A stretch of DNA of 64,000 bases from GCA-001856825 sp049965815 (GTDB lineage: Archaea; Thermoplasmatota; Thermoplasmata; Thermoplasmatales; GCA-001856825), in assembly GCA_049965815.1 (NCBI GenBank), contig JBMFVV010000003.1, positions 1-64,000 of the forward strand, in the 5' to 3' direction. A program made the translations under genes and the position numbers. Positions 7,486 to 16,202 of the stretch are shown in pieces. Each line of letters begins with the position of its first letter. Positions within the stretch are counted from its first letter, which is position 1. Below the pieces are notes generated by a model. The model was not told the origin of the DNA, did no database searches, and saw nothing but the letters and a program-made list of their open reading frames with translations.

Positions 7486-9417
7486 TCTTTCTTTCAAGGC
7501 ATTCCTTATGTCATAAAAGTAGATGTTGTCGTAAGGGCAAGCTTCTATACAGGAACCGGAACCGACGCACTTCTCGCTCTTGAAGTATCCATTCTTTATG
7601 AATTGTGCCGGTAGATCGCCAAGCCCGACTTCACAAGCAGTTACACAATCCTTTGTTGGACAGCTGAAGCATACATTTGGATCCACGGCCTTGATTTTGA
7701 AGAAGCCCAACTTGCTGAAGAACCCAACGAACGTCCCGGTAGTGCACCATCCGTATCTCCTGCAGGGGCTCATACCCACGAACGGGATAGATATGAAGAA
7801 GACATACCAAAGCAGATTCCATATAAGGTACGAATAGAGGATTGCTGGATCAAACGGCAAATTAATGAGCTTAATGGATATGGCAAAACTTGCAAATGCA
7901 GATGCCAGCATGAATATCCAGCTACCGCCAATGATCTTCTGGACGAAGGAAGAATACCTGCTTCCTATATTCTTCTTGCTCGTCCTGGACTTGTAGTTTA
8001 GTGATATCATCTCCTGCCCAAGCGTTCCACCGTACATTACGGCAGACGGGCAGAGGGTACCGCAGTATGACCTCCTCCCGAATAAGATCGCAAGGATCGC
8101 ATATACAACATACGACAACATCATCGGCAGTATGAGATATCCCCGGACAGCCCCTAGCGCACCGACATTTGCCCAGAGGGGCAACTTTGACCACCCCAGG
8201 ATGTAATTTGGTCCGTATAGCGTATATGTGAAATAAGCGACCAGTGCAAATGAGAGATTCACCCTTTTTTCCAGCCAGTTAATCTTCTTCATCCTGAATA
8301 CTACCAATGATCCCATCTCAAGCCCCATGAGGAGGAGGAACATCGGCGCATTCGCAACTATGGCTATGAATGGAATAACGGACAGTAGGACATTTCCGTT
8401 AAAGTAGATGACTCCAGCGCTTCCGCCTGCATTTGTTATTAGATATGCTATGGAAGCGATACCGGAACCGCTTGTTGTGAATATTCCTGAGAATATATCA
8501 AGGGGTATGCTCATCAATAGCTCAGTAACAAATGTGCTTAGCAGGAGGAAGAACAGCCACCATCTCCTGCTTACCCAGCTATCCACAGTTCTGGTGTTCC
8601 TTCCGCTGAAGATGAAGAAGAAGTAAAGGAACATACCCACAAGGATGGATATCGAATATGCAAGCCAGTCCGCCTCGATATTATGCCCCGTAGAATATTC
8701 CACAAAGAATCCAAAGGAGTTGAGAAGATAGATCACAACAGATATGTCTATTATCCTCCTTTTGTCAGATACAATCTTGGTCTTTGAAGATGATACCTCC
8801 TCCAGCAGGATTATCATTCCGCCAACCATTATCAGTGCATTTACTACCAGCAGCAATAGCGTATATTGACTGAAAAGGGCAGGAGAAAAGAAATCCATTA
8901 ATGCAAGTGCTACAAGGAGGTATCTGATTGTACCTTTCATCCTGAATAGTACAATTGAGAATACCATCTCAATTTCCATGGGGACGACGAATACGAATGA
9001 ATTGACCATCTGTGGGAGGTCTGCAAATATTGAGGAAGAGAACTTTACCCCCAGCAGGATAAAGACAAAATACGTCATGAAGAGTTCGTTGAGCAAAAAG
9101 AATGCAGGAAATATGAACTTATCAAAATTTCTCTTAAGTGGATTCTCCATCGAGTAGAAGAAGAAGAGAAGAACAAGGAAGGCGATCATCGGTATCATTA
9201 CTATGTTGACCGCTATTATGGCAGACAGGAACCCATGAGGGACTGAAAGATACCAGCCTACGCCGATAAACATCGTTGCCATCATGAACAGGATAAAATA
9301 GAGTGCATATTTTCTGAGCCTGCTCACCTTTCCTGCGGAAACTACGTACTCCGTGAACACGATGACAGTTATCATCGATACTATGACCGCAAGAGAAATT
9401 ACAGACCCAATATTCAT
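7456..9417 (-). CDS. NapH/CcoG-like membrane iron-sulfur protein
   Basis: A 653-residue protein: about 420 residues of membrane helices, then the membrane iron-sulfur module of the NapH/NosR/CcoG type. Motifs: YCGTLCPSAVMYGG (CGxxCP), a second membrane Cys pair (PCRRYGWC), and a C-terminal 2x[4Fe-4S] ferredoxin part with CFSCPTKDCVTAC and KCVGSGSCIEACPYD. In the last cluster the second cysteine of the usual C-x2-C-x2-C-x3-CP pattern is serine. Known relatives pass electrons between quinols and periplasmic or copper-assembly proteins; CcoG is linked to copper reduction for oxidase assembly. The long N-terminal membrane part is unusual for these families. Its place between oxidase and bc-type genes suggests respiratory electron transfer. 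Confidence 0.75.
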   Translation of the reverse strand: MNIGSVISLAVIVSMITVIVFTEYVVSAGKVSRLRKYALYFILFMMATMFIGVGWYLSVPHGFLSAIIAVNIVMIPMIAFLVLLFFFYSMENPLKRNFDKFIFPAFFLLNELFMTYFVFILLGVKFSSSIFADLPQMVNSFVFVVPMEIEMVFSIVLFRMKGTIRYLLVALALMDFFSPALFSQYTLLLLVVNALIMVGGMIILLEEVSSSKTKIVSDKRRIIDISVVIYLLNSFGFFVEYSTGHNIEADWLAYSISILVGMFLYFFFIFSGRNTRTVDSWVSRRWWLFFLLLSTFVTELLMSIPLDIFSGIFTTSGSGIASIAYLITNAGGSAGVIYFNGNVLLSVIPFIAIVANAPMFLLLMGLEMGSLVVFRMKKINWLEKRVNLSFALVAYFTYTLYGPNYILGWSKLPLWANVGALGAVRGYLILPMMLSYVVYAILAILFGRRSYCGTLCPSAVMYGGTLGQEMISLNYKSRTSKKNIGSRYSSFVQKIIGGSWIFMLASAFASFAISIKLINLPFDPAILYSYLIWNLLWYVFFISIPFVGMSPCRRYGWCTTGTFVGFFSKLGFFKIKAVDPNVCFSCPTKDCVTACEVGLGDLPAQFIKNGYFKSEKCVGSGSCIEACPYDNIYFYDIRNALKERLASKSSNTQ

Positions 9418-9468
9418 TGGGGAGCAATAACAGATTCTATTATAAAATTCCGTTACTGCCGATATTTT

Positions 9469-10080
9469 TCATGCTGGTAGTATTGTAGATGCTATTGCAG
9501 CCGGAAGCCATGGAAACAGAGACCAGAGTATTAAATGGATGGTCGAAGGAAGGAAGAAGTTCTTTGACAGTTTTGCAAGAATGCCGTACAAGAGACCCAT
9601 TCCGAACATTGATGTGACCAGGATGATGTTGTATGGAAGCGGGTACGCAACCCCTCCAGCTGCTATAGCGTATTTCGCGTAGTATAATGAATATAAAATT
9701 GCCTGAAGGAATACAGCCATGTAAGGAGAGAATTTCTTCAGGAATATACGCTGAAAAAGATACCTGAAGTTGAATTCCTCGACCAGTACTGGAGTTATAA
9801 ATATCAAAGGTATTGTGGAACCCCATCTAAAGTCGATGATGGAAATGAAGAAAGTTAGCGCTACCAGCACCATTACAAGCAGTATGAAGTAAAAAATGGA
9901 TAGGGAAAAATCATTCATCATCTCCTTCCCGTTAAAAACGGCAGCTATAGGGATAGCTAAAATGCCAAAAGCGATGCTCAACCAATAAAATAAACTGCTG
10001 TCCGTCAAACTGAACGCATAGCTTAAAGCAAAAAAAGCTGCAAACGTAATAATTAGAGCTGCCAGTCCGGAACGGGACAC
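9469..10080 (-). CDS. CPBP-family (CAAX protease-like) membrane protein
   Basis: A 203-residue membrane protein with about six helices. It carries the EExxxR motif of CPBP/Rce1 intramembrane proteases (VEEFNFR near residue 105) and a late histidine (STIHLILW near residue 183), but the usual histidine in the middle motif is replaced in LYSLYYAKYA. It may be a divergent protease or a non-catalytic relative. The start is GTG at 10080, 26 nt from a TATA box (TTTATAA), divergent from the Rieske gene. The downstream polyferredoxin gene starts about 50 nt after its stop on the same strand, so they may share a transcript. Confidence 0.7.
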   Translation of the reverse strand: MSRSGLAALIITFAAFFALSYAFSLTDSSLFYWLSIAFGILAIPIAAVFNGKEMMNDFSLSIFYFILLVMVLVALTFFISIIDFRWGSTIPLIFITPVLVEEFNFRYLFQRIFLKKFSPYMAVFLQAILYSLYYAKYAIAAGGVAYPLPYNIILVTSMFGMGLLYGILAKLSKNFFLPSTIHLILWSLFPWLPAAIASTILPA

Positions 10081-10102
10081 CTTTCCTTAACCTTACCTAA
10101 AA

Positions 10103-10109
10103 TTTATAA
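10103..10109 (-). promoter_or_regulatory. TATA box of the CPBP-family gene
   Basis: Read on the minus strand, TTATAAA is centred 26 nt before the GTG at 10080. With the plus-strand TATA nearby it makes a compact divergent promoter region for the two respiratory gene groups. Confidence 0.45.
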
Positions 10110-10118
10110 CTTTACTAA

Positions 10119-10131
10119 AAAGATTAAAATA
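10119..10131 (+). promoter_or_regulatory. TATA box of Rieske-cytochrome b operon
   Basis: The AT-rich element AAGATTAAAATAG is centred about 27 nt before the ATG at 10154, consistent with a leaderless transcript of the Rieske and cytochrome b genes. Confidence 0.45.
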
Positions 10132-10153
10132 GTATTCTTAATTTGGAAATCAA

Positions 10154-10879
10154 ATGAATGAGGGGATAGATGAAAACAAGCGAAATTTCCTGAAGCTTAT
10201 GGTAACAGCATCTATCGTCGCTGGTGCGGGGCTCTCCCTGGGGGTTGTTGTACGTTCACTGGCTCCACCTGCTCTTGGCGTTTCCAGTTTCCCAAATCTG
10301 CAACTGGTGGATTCGTCGGGAAACCCGATTCTTGCATCAAATCTTGCAGTGAATAACCCTGCTGCTCTACAGTTCAACTATCCACTTCAAAGTACGCCGA
10401 ACAACATAGTCAACCTTGGTGATTCAAGCGGTAAGCCCATAAACGTTCCAGCAACGCAGGTGACAATTCCTGCCGATGGTACAACATATCAATCATATCC
10501 TGGGGTTGGGAAGGATGGTTCAATAGTAGCTTACAGCGGTATATGCCAGCATCTGGGATGCATATTTCCGGAACTCAGATTCTATCCCAACGGAGTCGAA
10601 TCAATAACGCTACAGGGTAAGACATACACGGGAGTATTCCACTGTCTCTGCCATGGGAGCACATATGATCCTGCAGCCGGGGCAGCAGTCCTGACTGGTC
10701 CAACCACACACCCCCTCCCGATGGTCAAACTTGTCTGGAATTCAACCACGGATGAACTCTATGTTTCCAATATGGTCGGTCCAACAATATACGGAAGGGC
10801 TTCTGACCTTACAGGTGAATCACCGATATCTGGTACAACAACCGAAGTCACCAATCTGGGAAATCCATTTACAGTATGA
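10154..10879 (+). CDS. Rieske iron-sulfur protein
   Basis: A 241-residue Rieske protein of an archaeal bc1-like complex, carrying electrons from quinol to the outside. An N-terminal KRNFLK followed by a hydrophobic stretch (residues 16-36) resembles a Tat-type signal anchor with KR in place of RR. The [2Fe-2S] ligands are visible as Cys131 and His133 (CQHLGC, with the disulfide Cys136) and Cys164, His167 (HCLCHGS, with disulfide Cys166). A GP motif, typical after the second loop, occurs in LTGPTTHPLP. The cytochrome b gene begins 9 nt after its stop. It is homologous to SoxF/SoxL-type proteins; which one is not decided here. Confidence 0.92.
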   Translation: MNEGIDENKRNFLKLMVTASIVAGAGLSLGVVVRSLAPPALGVSSFPNLQLVDSSGNPILASNLAVNNPAALQFNYPLQSTPNNIVNLGDSSGKPINVPATQVTIPADGTTYQSYPGVGKDGSIVAYSGICQHLGCIFPELRFYPNGVESITLQGKTYTGVFHCLCHGSTYDPAAGAAVLTGPTTHPLPMVKLVWNSTTDELYVSNMVGPTIYGRASDLTGESPISGTTTEVTNLGNPFTV

Positions 10880-10888
10880 GGTTTATAA

Positions 10889-12535
10889 ATGTCGTCAATT
10901 AAAGAGAGGATTGAGAGAGCAAGACAGAAAGGAAGCGGAGCTAACGAATGGCTGGTTGACAGGACTCAGTTAGAGAAGTTGCCGCTTAGGAAAACACCGG
11001 ACTACATGAGGAAATGGGGGGGTAAATGGTACTGGACCGGAGCTCTGATAACCATAGCATTCACCTACGAAGTCCTCACCGGCCTCATACTCCTGCTTTA
11101 CTACAATTCATCCAGCCCGTACACCTCCACACTCTACATACTCAATTCAGTTCCGTTTGGCAAACTCATTCTCTCCACTCACTTGTATGGCGCCTACGCG
11201 ATGATTATTCTTGTATACGTCCATATGTTTAGGAATTACTTCGTTGGTGCGTATAAGAAGCCAAGGGAACTTCAGTGGATCATCGGTGTTATCCTGCTGG
11301 CATTGACAATCGGTGCAGGCTATTTTGGTTATTCTCTGACTGGTGACGTCCTATCTTACGATGCCCAGGATGTTGGACGGGGGATTGCAAGCCTCATACC
11401 TGGAATTGGTCAATGGTTGGCTGCTGTGGGATTTGGAAATGGAACGGCCGCAAGCCTGTTCTCAAAGTTCCTTGGTTATCATATCATAATGGCAGCCTTG
11501 ATAGCACTGCTCTTTGGATATCACTTCTACCTTGCTGAGGCAAATACCATGCTTCCGTCATCAAAGATCAGCAAATACAAGGCACCTGCCGTAACGCCTG
11601 AAACCAGTGACATGAAGCCCTGGTACCCCTCGAACCTCCTCTATCTTATAGAGCTAGGACTGCTCACAATAGGGTTCATCATTCTTATTCCAAGCTTTGT
11701 GGGCCTGTTCCCAAATATGCCGATTCTGATTTCTCCATTCCCAGGTCCTTCGCCTACGAGTGCTGCAGCAGCACTCATACCCGCATACCCTCCATGGTTC
11801 CTGCTTTTCCTTTACAAGGCTGTTGACTTCGGCATGTTCACCAATGCAATGGGACCCCTCAATGCATCAATTGTCTTCGGTCTACTTCCGTTGATATATT
11901 TCCTGGTGATTCCATTCCTGGACAGGGGGAATTCACTCCATCCTCTGGACAGGCCCATTACCACTTCCCTAGGAGTGATTAGCATAGTCTACCTGATAGT
12001 CCTAAGCCTTTGGGGTGCTTTCGAGCCAGGGGTGATCATACCATCACCCACTGTAGCCCTGGTGCTTCTGCCACCTGCCATTATAACATTCATCGCGATT
12101 TTCGGAATTTCCAAGCTGTGGAAGAGGGGGAAGCTGAGGATTGGTGGTAAGTCAACGACCACATCATTCTTCATTTTCATAATAGGACTGGTAATAACTG
12201 TCATACTGACGGGTTATTCATTCACGTACTTCATAGCACATTTCTCCATGCTTGCACTAGGTAAACTTGCAATATCCGGAGCTGCCATGGGATTCCTTGC
12301 AATTGGTACCGCCAGGACTGCTGAACAACTTCCTGACAGGAAGATAAACAAGATTCCGCTGGGGGCATACGTTTCAATAGGGTTGCTAACCCTAATGTCC
12401 TGGATACTGCTTGGGCTATCGCTGAAACTCAACCCGACAGCGGATGCAATGATCGTTGGTATGGCTCTCGGAACGGTACTCATATTCTCAGGAATCGCAC
12501 TTGCCATCTACAGAAGGGTGATATACGGAGAATAG
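10889..12535 (+). CDS. cytochrome b of a bc1-like complex
   Basis: A 548-residue membrane cytochrome b, the quinol-oxidising subunit paired with the Rieske protein. The four haem ligands sit on two helices with the standard 14-residue spacing: His98 with His112 (STHLYG, YVHMF) and His198 with His212 (GYHII, GYHFY). The N-terminal about 210 residues match the b6/SoxC/SoxN-type core. The C-terminal half adds many helices, longer than cytochrome b6 and like fused archaeal forms. GAGG lies 10 nt before the ATG and the gap to the Rieske stop is 9 nt, so both are translated from one message. No cytochrome c1 gene is present, as usual in Thermoplasmatales, where a cupredoxin takes that role. Confidence 0.9.
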   Translation: MSSIKERIERARQKGSGANEWLVDRTQLEKLPLRKTPDYMRKWGGKWYWTGALITIAFTYEVLTGLILLLYYNSSSPYTSTLYILNSVPFGKLILSTHLYGAYAMIILVYVHMFRNYFVGAYKKPRELQWIIGVILLALTIGAGYFGYSLTGDVLSYDAQDVGRGIASLIPGIGQWLAAVGFGNGTAASLFSKFLGYHIIMAALIALLFGYHFYLAEANTMLPSSKISKYKAPAVTPETSDMKPWYPSNLLYLIELGLLTIGFIILIPSFVGLFPNMPILISPFPGPSPTSAAAALIPAYPPWFLLFLYKAVDFGMFTNAMGPLNASIVFGLLPLIYFLVIPFLDRGNSLHPLDRPITTSLGVISIVYLIVLSLWGAFEPGVIIPSPTVALVLLPPAIITFIAIFGISKLWKRGKLRIGGKSTTTSFFIFIIGLVITVILTGYSFTYFIAHFSMLALGKLAISGAAMGFLAIGTARTAEQLPDRKINKIPLGAYVSIGLLTLMSWILLGLSLKLNPTADAMIVGMALGTVLIFSGIALAIYRRVIYGE

Positions 12536-12612
12536 AAGAAAATCGAATTTACTCCTTTTAATTTTACTTGCATTTCAACAAAAAACTTAAAGCAAATTTA
12601 CGATAGATATGC

Positions 12613-13332
12613 ATGGATTATTTCGCAAAGTCGTTTGAAGGTAAAGTTGGAATCATTTCCGGTGCTGGAAACGGGCAAGGGAAAGCAGTTGTGAAACTGC
12701 TACTGGAGAACGGTGCGACTGTGGTCGCATTTTCTAGGAGTGGCAACAAGCCAGATATAAAACATGAGAACCTGACACTCATGAAAGGTGATTCCACTGA
12801 CGTATCTTCACTGACCGCAATAAAGGATTTCGTAAGGGGAAAATACGGCAAAATCGACTTCCTGTATAACAACCACGGCCTATATTCGCCTGGCAGCAGC
12901 GATTTTCACGGAAAGGATGCATTAGAATTGTTCAATAGAAACGTTGTATCTTCAATAAACACCATTGAAACTTTTTTACCCTTGATGAACAGTGGCGGGG
13001 CCATTGTGAACGTGGGCGCGTCTCCGACGATATTTCATCTAAGTTCCCTCGAGTACGCTGTTTCAAAGAGAGCTGTCGAAGAGATGACAAGGAAGCTTGC
13101 CTCGATGCTCAGGAAGAAGAATATAAGAGTGAACGCCCTGATGCCGAGCAGCGTGGATTCATCTAAAGAAGTAGATGAACTTCTACCTTTCAATTTTAAG
13201 CCCCTAGAGGGAAGAAAGGATGTATCGACTCTGGAAATAGCCTATACAGCCCTTTTCCTCCTCAGTGACCTCTCATTCGGAATCAATGGCCAGTCCATAA
13301 ACGTGGACTCCGGCATAAGACCGTGGGGATAA
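12613..13332 (+). CDS. short-chain dehydrogenase/reductase
   Basis: A 239-residue classical SDR, an NAD(P)-dependent oxidoreductase of unknown substrate. Visible: the Rossmann glycine motif GAGNGQG (residues 17-23), NNHG in place of the usual NNAG, a YAVSK active-site Tyr-x3-Lys motif near residue 149, and a C-terminal INGQSINVDSG, typical of the family. The usual serine before the Tyr is not clearly placed (VGASPTIFHLSS). The nearby ATG at 12609 leads to an early stop, so ATG 12613 is the start; a TATA-like AAAACTTAAA precedes it by about 25 nt. It is transcribed alone. Confidence 0.85.
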   Translation: MDYFAKSFEGKVGIISGAGNGQGKAVVKLLLENGATVVAFSRSGNKPDIKHENLTLMKGDSTDVSSLTAIKDFVRGKYGKIDFLYNNHGLYSPGSSDFHGKDALELFNRNVVSSINTIETFLPLMNSGGAIVNVGASPTIFHLSSLEYAVSKRAVEEMTRKLASMLRKKNIRVNALMPSSVDSSKEVDELLPFNFKPLEGRKDVSTLEIAYTALFLLSDLSFGINGQSINVDSGIRPWG

Positions 13333-13388
13333 CTGAACCGCTTTCCAATAACAAAATGCTGACAGTCTTACGGAACTGAATTGAAAAA

Positions 13389-13397
13389 GTTTAAATT
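13389..13397 (+). promoter_or_regulatory. TATA box of haem-oxygenase-fold gene
   Basis: GTTTAAATT is centred 26 nt before the ATG at 13419, with a purine-rich stretch upstream that could serve as the TFB-recognition element. Confidence 0.5.
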
Positions 13398-13418
13398 TAG
13401 TTTTCCCATAACTTCTGT

Positions 13419-14114
13419 ATGGCACTTAAAAATGCCGATAACTCGTTCTACCAGGAAATATATTCAATGGTAAAGAAGCACCCTGCAACGAACAATGATT
13501 TTATAGATAGATTTGCAAGAGGAGAAATAAGCTACGAGGAGTTCATGAACTTCTCAGTGGAATTCTATCACTTCACGAGGGAATGGGTTTCGATACTTTC
13601 AGTTCTTCTTGTGAACACACCGAATGAAAATGACGCGGAGTCTCTCACGAGAATCCTTGTTTCTGAACTTGGAGATATGGACCCGAAGAAGAGACACGAA
13701 TTGCTGTATAGGAAATACCTCAGAAGCATTGGTATTTCTCCAGAGGAGCTTATCTTCAGGGAACAGCTTCCAAGCACAAAGCAGTGGCTTGATAAGATGA
13801 GGGAATATTTCTCAAAGGATCACTTCACTGCCCTTGGGGCAGAATATGGTCTTGAGAATATGGCAATCCCAATGTGGGATAAATTGCTCCCCGGCCTTGA
13901 AAAGGCAAGGAAGAAATTTCCGAACCTAAGATCAATGGATATAGAATATTTCACCTTCCACAGGGAGCTGGAAGAACACCACGAAGAGGAGATGGCGAAC
14001 GTATTGGGGGAGCACATAAATGACAGTGTTGCCAGGGAAAAATTCACCAAGGGCGCCTCTGGAATGCTTGATTCGGAGAGGAAGTTCTGGGAAGGACTAG
14101 CCGTGAAAGCATAA
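13419..14114 (+). CDS. TenA/PqqC-like haem-oxygenase-fold protein
   Basis: A 231-residue all-helical protein that looks like the haem-oxygenase-like superfamily (TenA, PqqC, CADD and the di-iron HDO enzymes). Acid- and His-rich helices that could bind metal are visible: FYHFTREW near residue 50, SELGDMDPKKRHELLY near residue 90, and EYFTFHRELEEHHEEEM near residue 182. That last E/H-rich helix resembles iron-containing HDO-type oxidases more than TenA thiaminase, whose active-site cysteine I do not see. No thiamin or PQQ genes adjoin it. The substrate is unknown. It is transcribed alone from a well-spaced TATA box. Confidence 0.7.
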   Translation: MALKNADNSFYQEIYSMVKKHPATNNDFIDRFARGEISYEEFMNFSVEFYHFTREWVSILSVLLVNTPNENDAESLTRILVSELGDMDPKKRHELLYRKYLRSIGISPEELIFREQLPSTKQWLDKMREYFSKDHFTALGAEYGLENMAIPMWDKLLPGLEKARKKFPNLRSMDIEYFTFHRELEEHHEEEMANVLGEHINDSVAREKFTKGASGMLDSERKFWEGLAVKA

Positions 14115-14200
14115 ATTTCTTTATATATTTTAACAACTCCAGATGGATTAACGAAACTGAATAAAGAGTACTTAAATATTTGAGTCTACTGAAGTGGCAA

Positions 14201-15115
14201 ATGCCCGAAACCGTTATTGAGGTATCTAATCTGGTAAAGAATTATTCAGGCCTTCGTGCGGTAGATGGGATCTCGTTTTCCATAAAGAGAGGAGAAGTTT
14301 TCAGCCTGCTAGGTCCGAATGGTGCAGGAAAGACAACCACCGTCGAGATACTTGAAGGCGTCAGAGATAGGACATCTGGTGAAGTCAGGGTTCTAGGTGA
14401 GGACCCAGAAAGGAGCAGATCTTTAAAGTTCAAGCTTGGCATTCTTCCGCAGGATTTTTCATTCATTTACAACAGCACTCCTAAGGAGGCCCTAAATTTC
14501 TACAGACATACTCTGAGGGCAACTAGCAACATTCAGGAAATATTGCAGATGGTAGAGCTGGGCGATAAGGCAACCACGCCATTCCAGAAACTTTCTGGAG
14601 GGCAGAAACAGAAGCTCGGTCTCGCGCTTTCGCTGGTGAACGATCCGGAGGTACTGTTCCTGGATGAACCTACGTCCGGCCTTGATCCAAGGGCCAGAAG
14701 GAACATATGGAATGTGATAAAGGCTCTTAAGGAGCGTGGGAAGAGCATACTTTTGACTACGCATTATTTGGAAGAGGCTGAACTCCTTGCCGACAGGGTA
14801 GCAATCATGAATAAAGGAAGGATAATAGATTCAGGCACTCCAATGGAAATTGTAGAGAGGCATCATGAAGATGACAACCTCATCATCAGGGGGGATAGTC
14901 AGGTGGAGAGAGATCTTGCCGCTGGTGGATTCCAGTTCCAGCGGGAGGGTTCTTACATCAAGCTTCGCCTGAAGAACATAAAAGATGCCACAGACATCAT
15001 AAATTATTTATCAGAGCATAAGACAAAGTTTGAAGATTTTACACTCAAGAGGGAGAGTCTGGAAGACGTATTTATCAGAATGGTAGGAGAAATTGAGGAA
15101 GATGAAGCTGAGTAG
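14201..15115 (+). CDS. ABC-2 type transporter ATP-binding protein
   Basis: A 304-residue ATPase of an ABC-2 (DrrA/NatA-like) exporter. Visible: Walker A GPNGAGKTTT near residue 38, signature LSGGQKQKLGLALSL near residue 133, Walker B EVLFLDEPTSGLDP, and the switch histidine in LTTHYLEEAELL. A C-terminal extension of about 80 residues is typical of this subfamily. ATG 14201 is chosen over an upstream in-frame TTG because CTTAAATATTTG at 14171-14182 is a TATA box with the correct spacing. The permease start overlaps this gene by 14 nt, so the two form one transporter. The exported substrate is unknown. Confidence 0.9.
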   Translation: MPETVIEVSNLVKNYSGLRAVDGISFSIKRGEVFSLLGPNGAGKTTTVEILEGVRDRTSGEVRVLGEDPERSRSLKFKLGILPQDFSFIYNSTPKEALNFYRHTLRATSNIQEILQMVELGDKATTPFQKLSGGQKQKLGLALSLVNDPEVLFLDEPTSGLDPRARRNIWNVIKALKERGKSILLTTHYLEEAELLADRVAIMNKGRIIDSGTPMEIVERHHEDDNLIIRGDSQVERDLAAGGFQFQREGSYIKLRLKNIKDATDIINYLSEHKTKFEDFTLKRESLEDVFIRMVGEIEEDEAE

Positions 15116-16202
15116 AGTTAGGGCATATTTTTCACTTCATGCGAGATCTTACCTTAGGTCCAGATCAGCCCTTTTCTTCCAAATTGCATTCCCCATCATA
15201 TTGATCCTTCTTTTCGGCGCCATATTCTCAGGTTACTCGTATTCTCCATCAACTCTTGTCATCCAAAATGAAAGCCCTTCATCAGTATCCTGGGGGGTGG
15301 TGGATGCAATAAATAGCTCCGGGCTCTTCAAGGTACAGCTTATTTCTGAGAATGAAAATCTTTCCAACTACATAACTACGAATTCAGTTCAGGCGGCCTT
15401 GCTGATACCGTCTAACTTCACTTCAAACCTCTACTCCGGAGGATTAGGGTTTGTGATACTTAAAGGACACACCAATCCTACAGTGGCAAGCGCTGATTAT
15501 CAGACCATCAGCGGTATCCTTACGCAAATAAACTTCAGGGAAAGCAATACCACGCAAAAGTTGATTTTGTCTTCCCAGGTTGCCATAGGCAATACGGGCA
15601 AGACCATTGATTACTATGTTCCCGGGCTCATTGGCTTTACCGTTCTGAGCACGATGTTCAACATGGTCTATACTGTCCCGAATTACAGGAGGGAGAGACT
15701 CTTCAGACAGTTATCATTCAGCGGTCTCACGAAGTCAGAATGGATAACTGCAAATATGCTGTTCTCTTTCCTGATGCTTATACTTTCTGACGTTATACTT
15801 GTCATCATGGGCATCTACATATTCGGTGCATCGTTGGTTATAAACGCAGAAACTGTCCTTACTTCTGCACTTATAATATTCGGCGGTCTATTCTTCTTTA
15901 CAAGTGTGGGCATAATGGCAGGACTCGTTTCAGATAATGAAGAGACTGTTTCGGTTGTGGGAAATCTGGTTATGTTTCCTATGATGTTCCTCTCAGGAGT
16001 GTTCTTTCCGTTAACGTTTGCACCAGCGTACCTGGTGACAATCTCAAAGTTCCTTCCATTGACCTACTTCATTAATTCTCTCATTTCTGTGCTGGATTAT
16101 GGAAACATTTCGTCCGTAGCTATTCAGATAGTTTGGTTATTACTGGGATCAGCAATACTGTTCGCAATCGCAGTGAAACTATTCAGCTGGAAACAGAAAT
16201 AA
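15102..16202 (+). CDS. ABC-2 type transporter permease
   Basis: A 366-residue permease of the ABC-2 family: one N-terminal helix (about residues 18-40), a large extracytoplasmic domain of about 140 residues rich in Ser/Asn, then five helices. The motif NYRRERLFRQLSFSGLTKSEW before the second helix is typical of NatB/DrrB-like exporters. The protein starts at ATG 15102, inside the end of the ATPase gene; a TTG three codons upstream is less likely. It partners the preceding ATPase. Substrate not predictable. Confidence 0.88.
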   Translation: MKLSRVRAYFSLHARSYLRSRSALFFQIAFPIILILLFGAIFSGYSYSPSTLVIQNESPSSVSWGVVDAINSSGLFKVQLISENENLSNYITTNSVQAALLIPSNFTSNLYSGGLGFVILKGHTNPTVASADYQTISGILTQINFRESNTTQKLILSSQVAIGNTGKTIDYYVPGLIGFTVLSTMFNMVYTVPNYRRERLFRQLSFSGLTKSEWITANMLFSFLMLILSDVILVIMGIYIFGASLVINAETVLTSALIIFGGLFFFTSVGIMAGLVSDNEETVSVVGNLVMFPMMFLSGVFFPLTFAPAYLVTISKFLPLTYFINSLISVLDYGNISSVAIQIVWLLLGSAILFAIAVKLFSWKQK

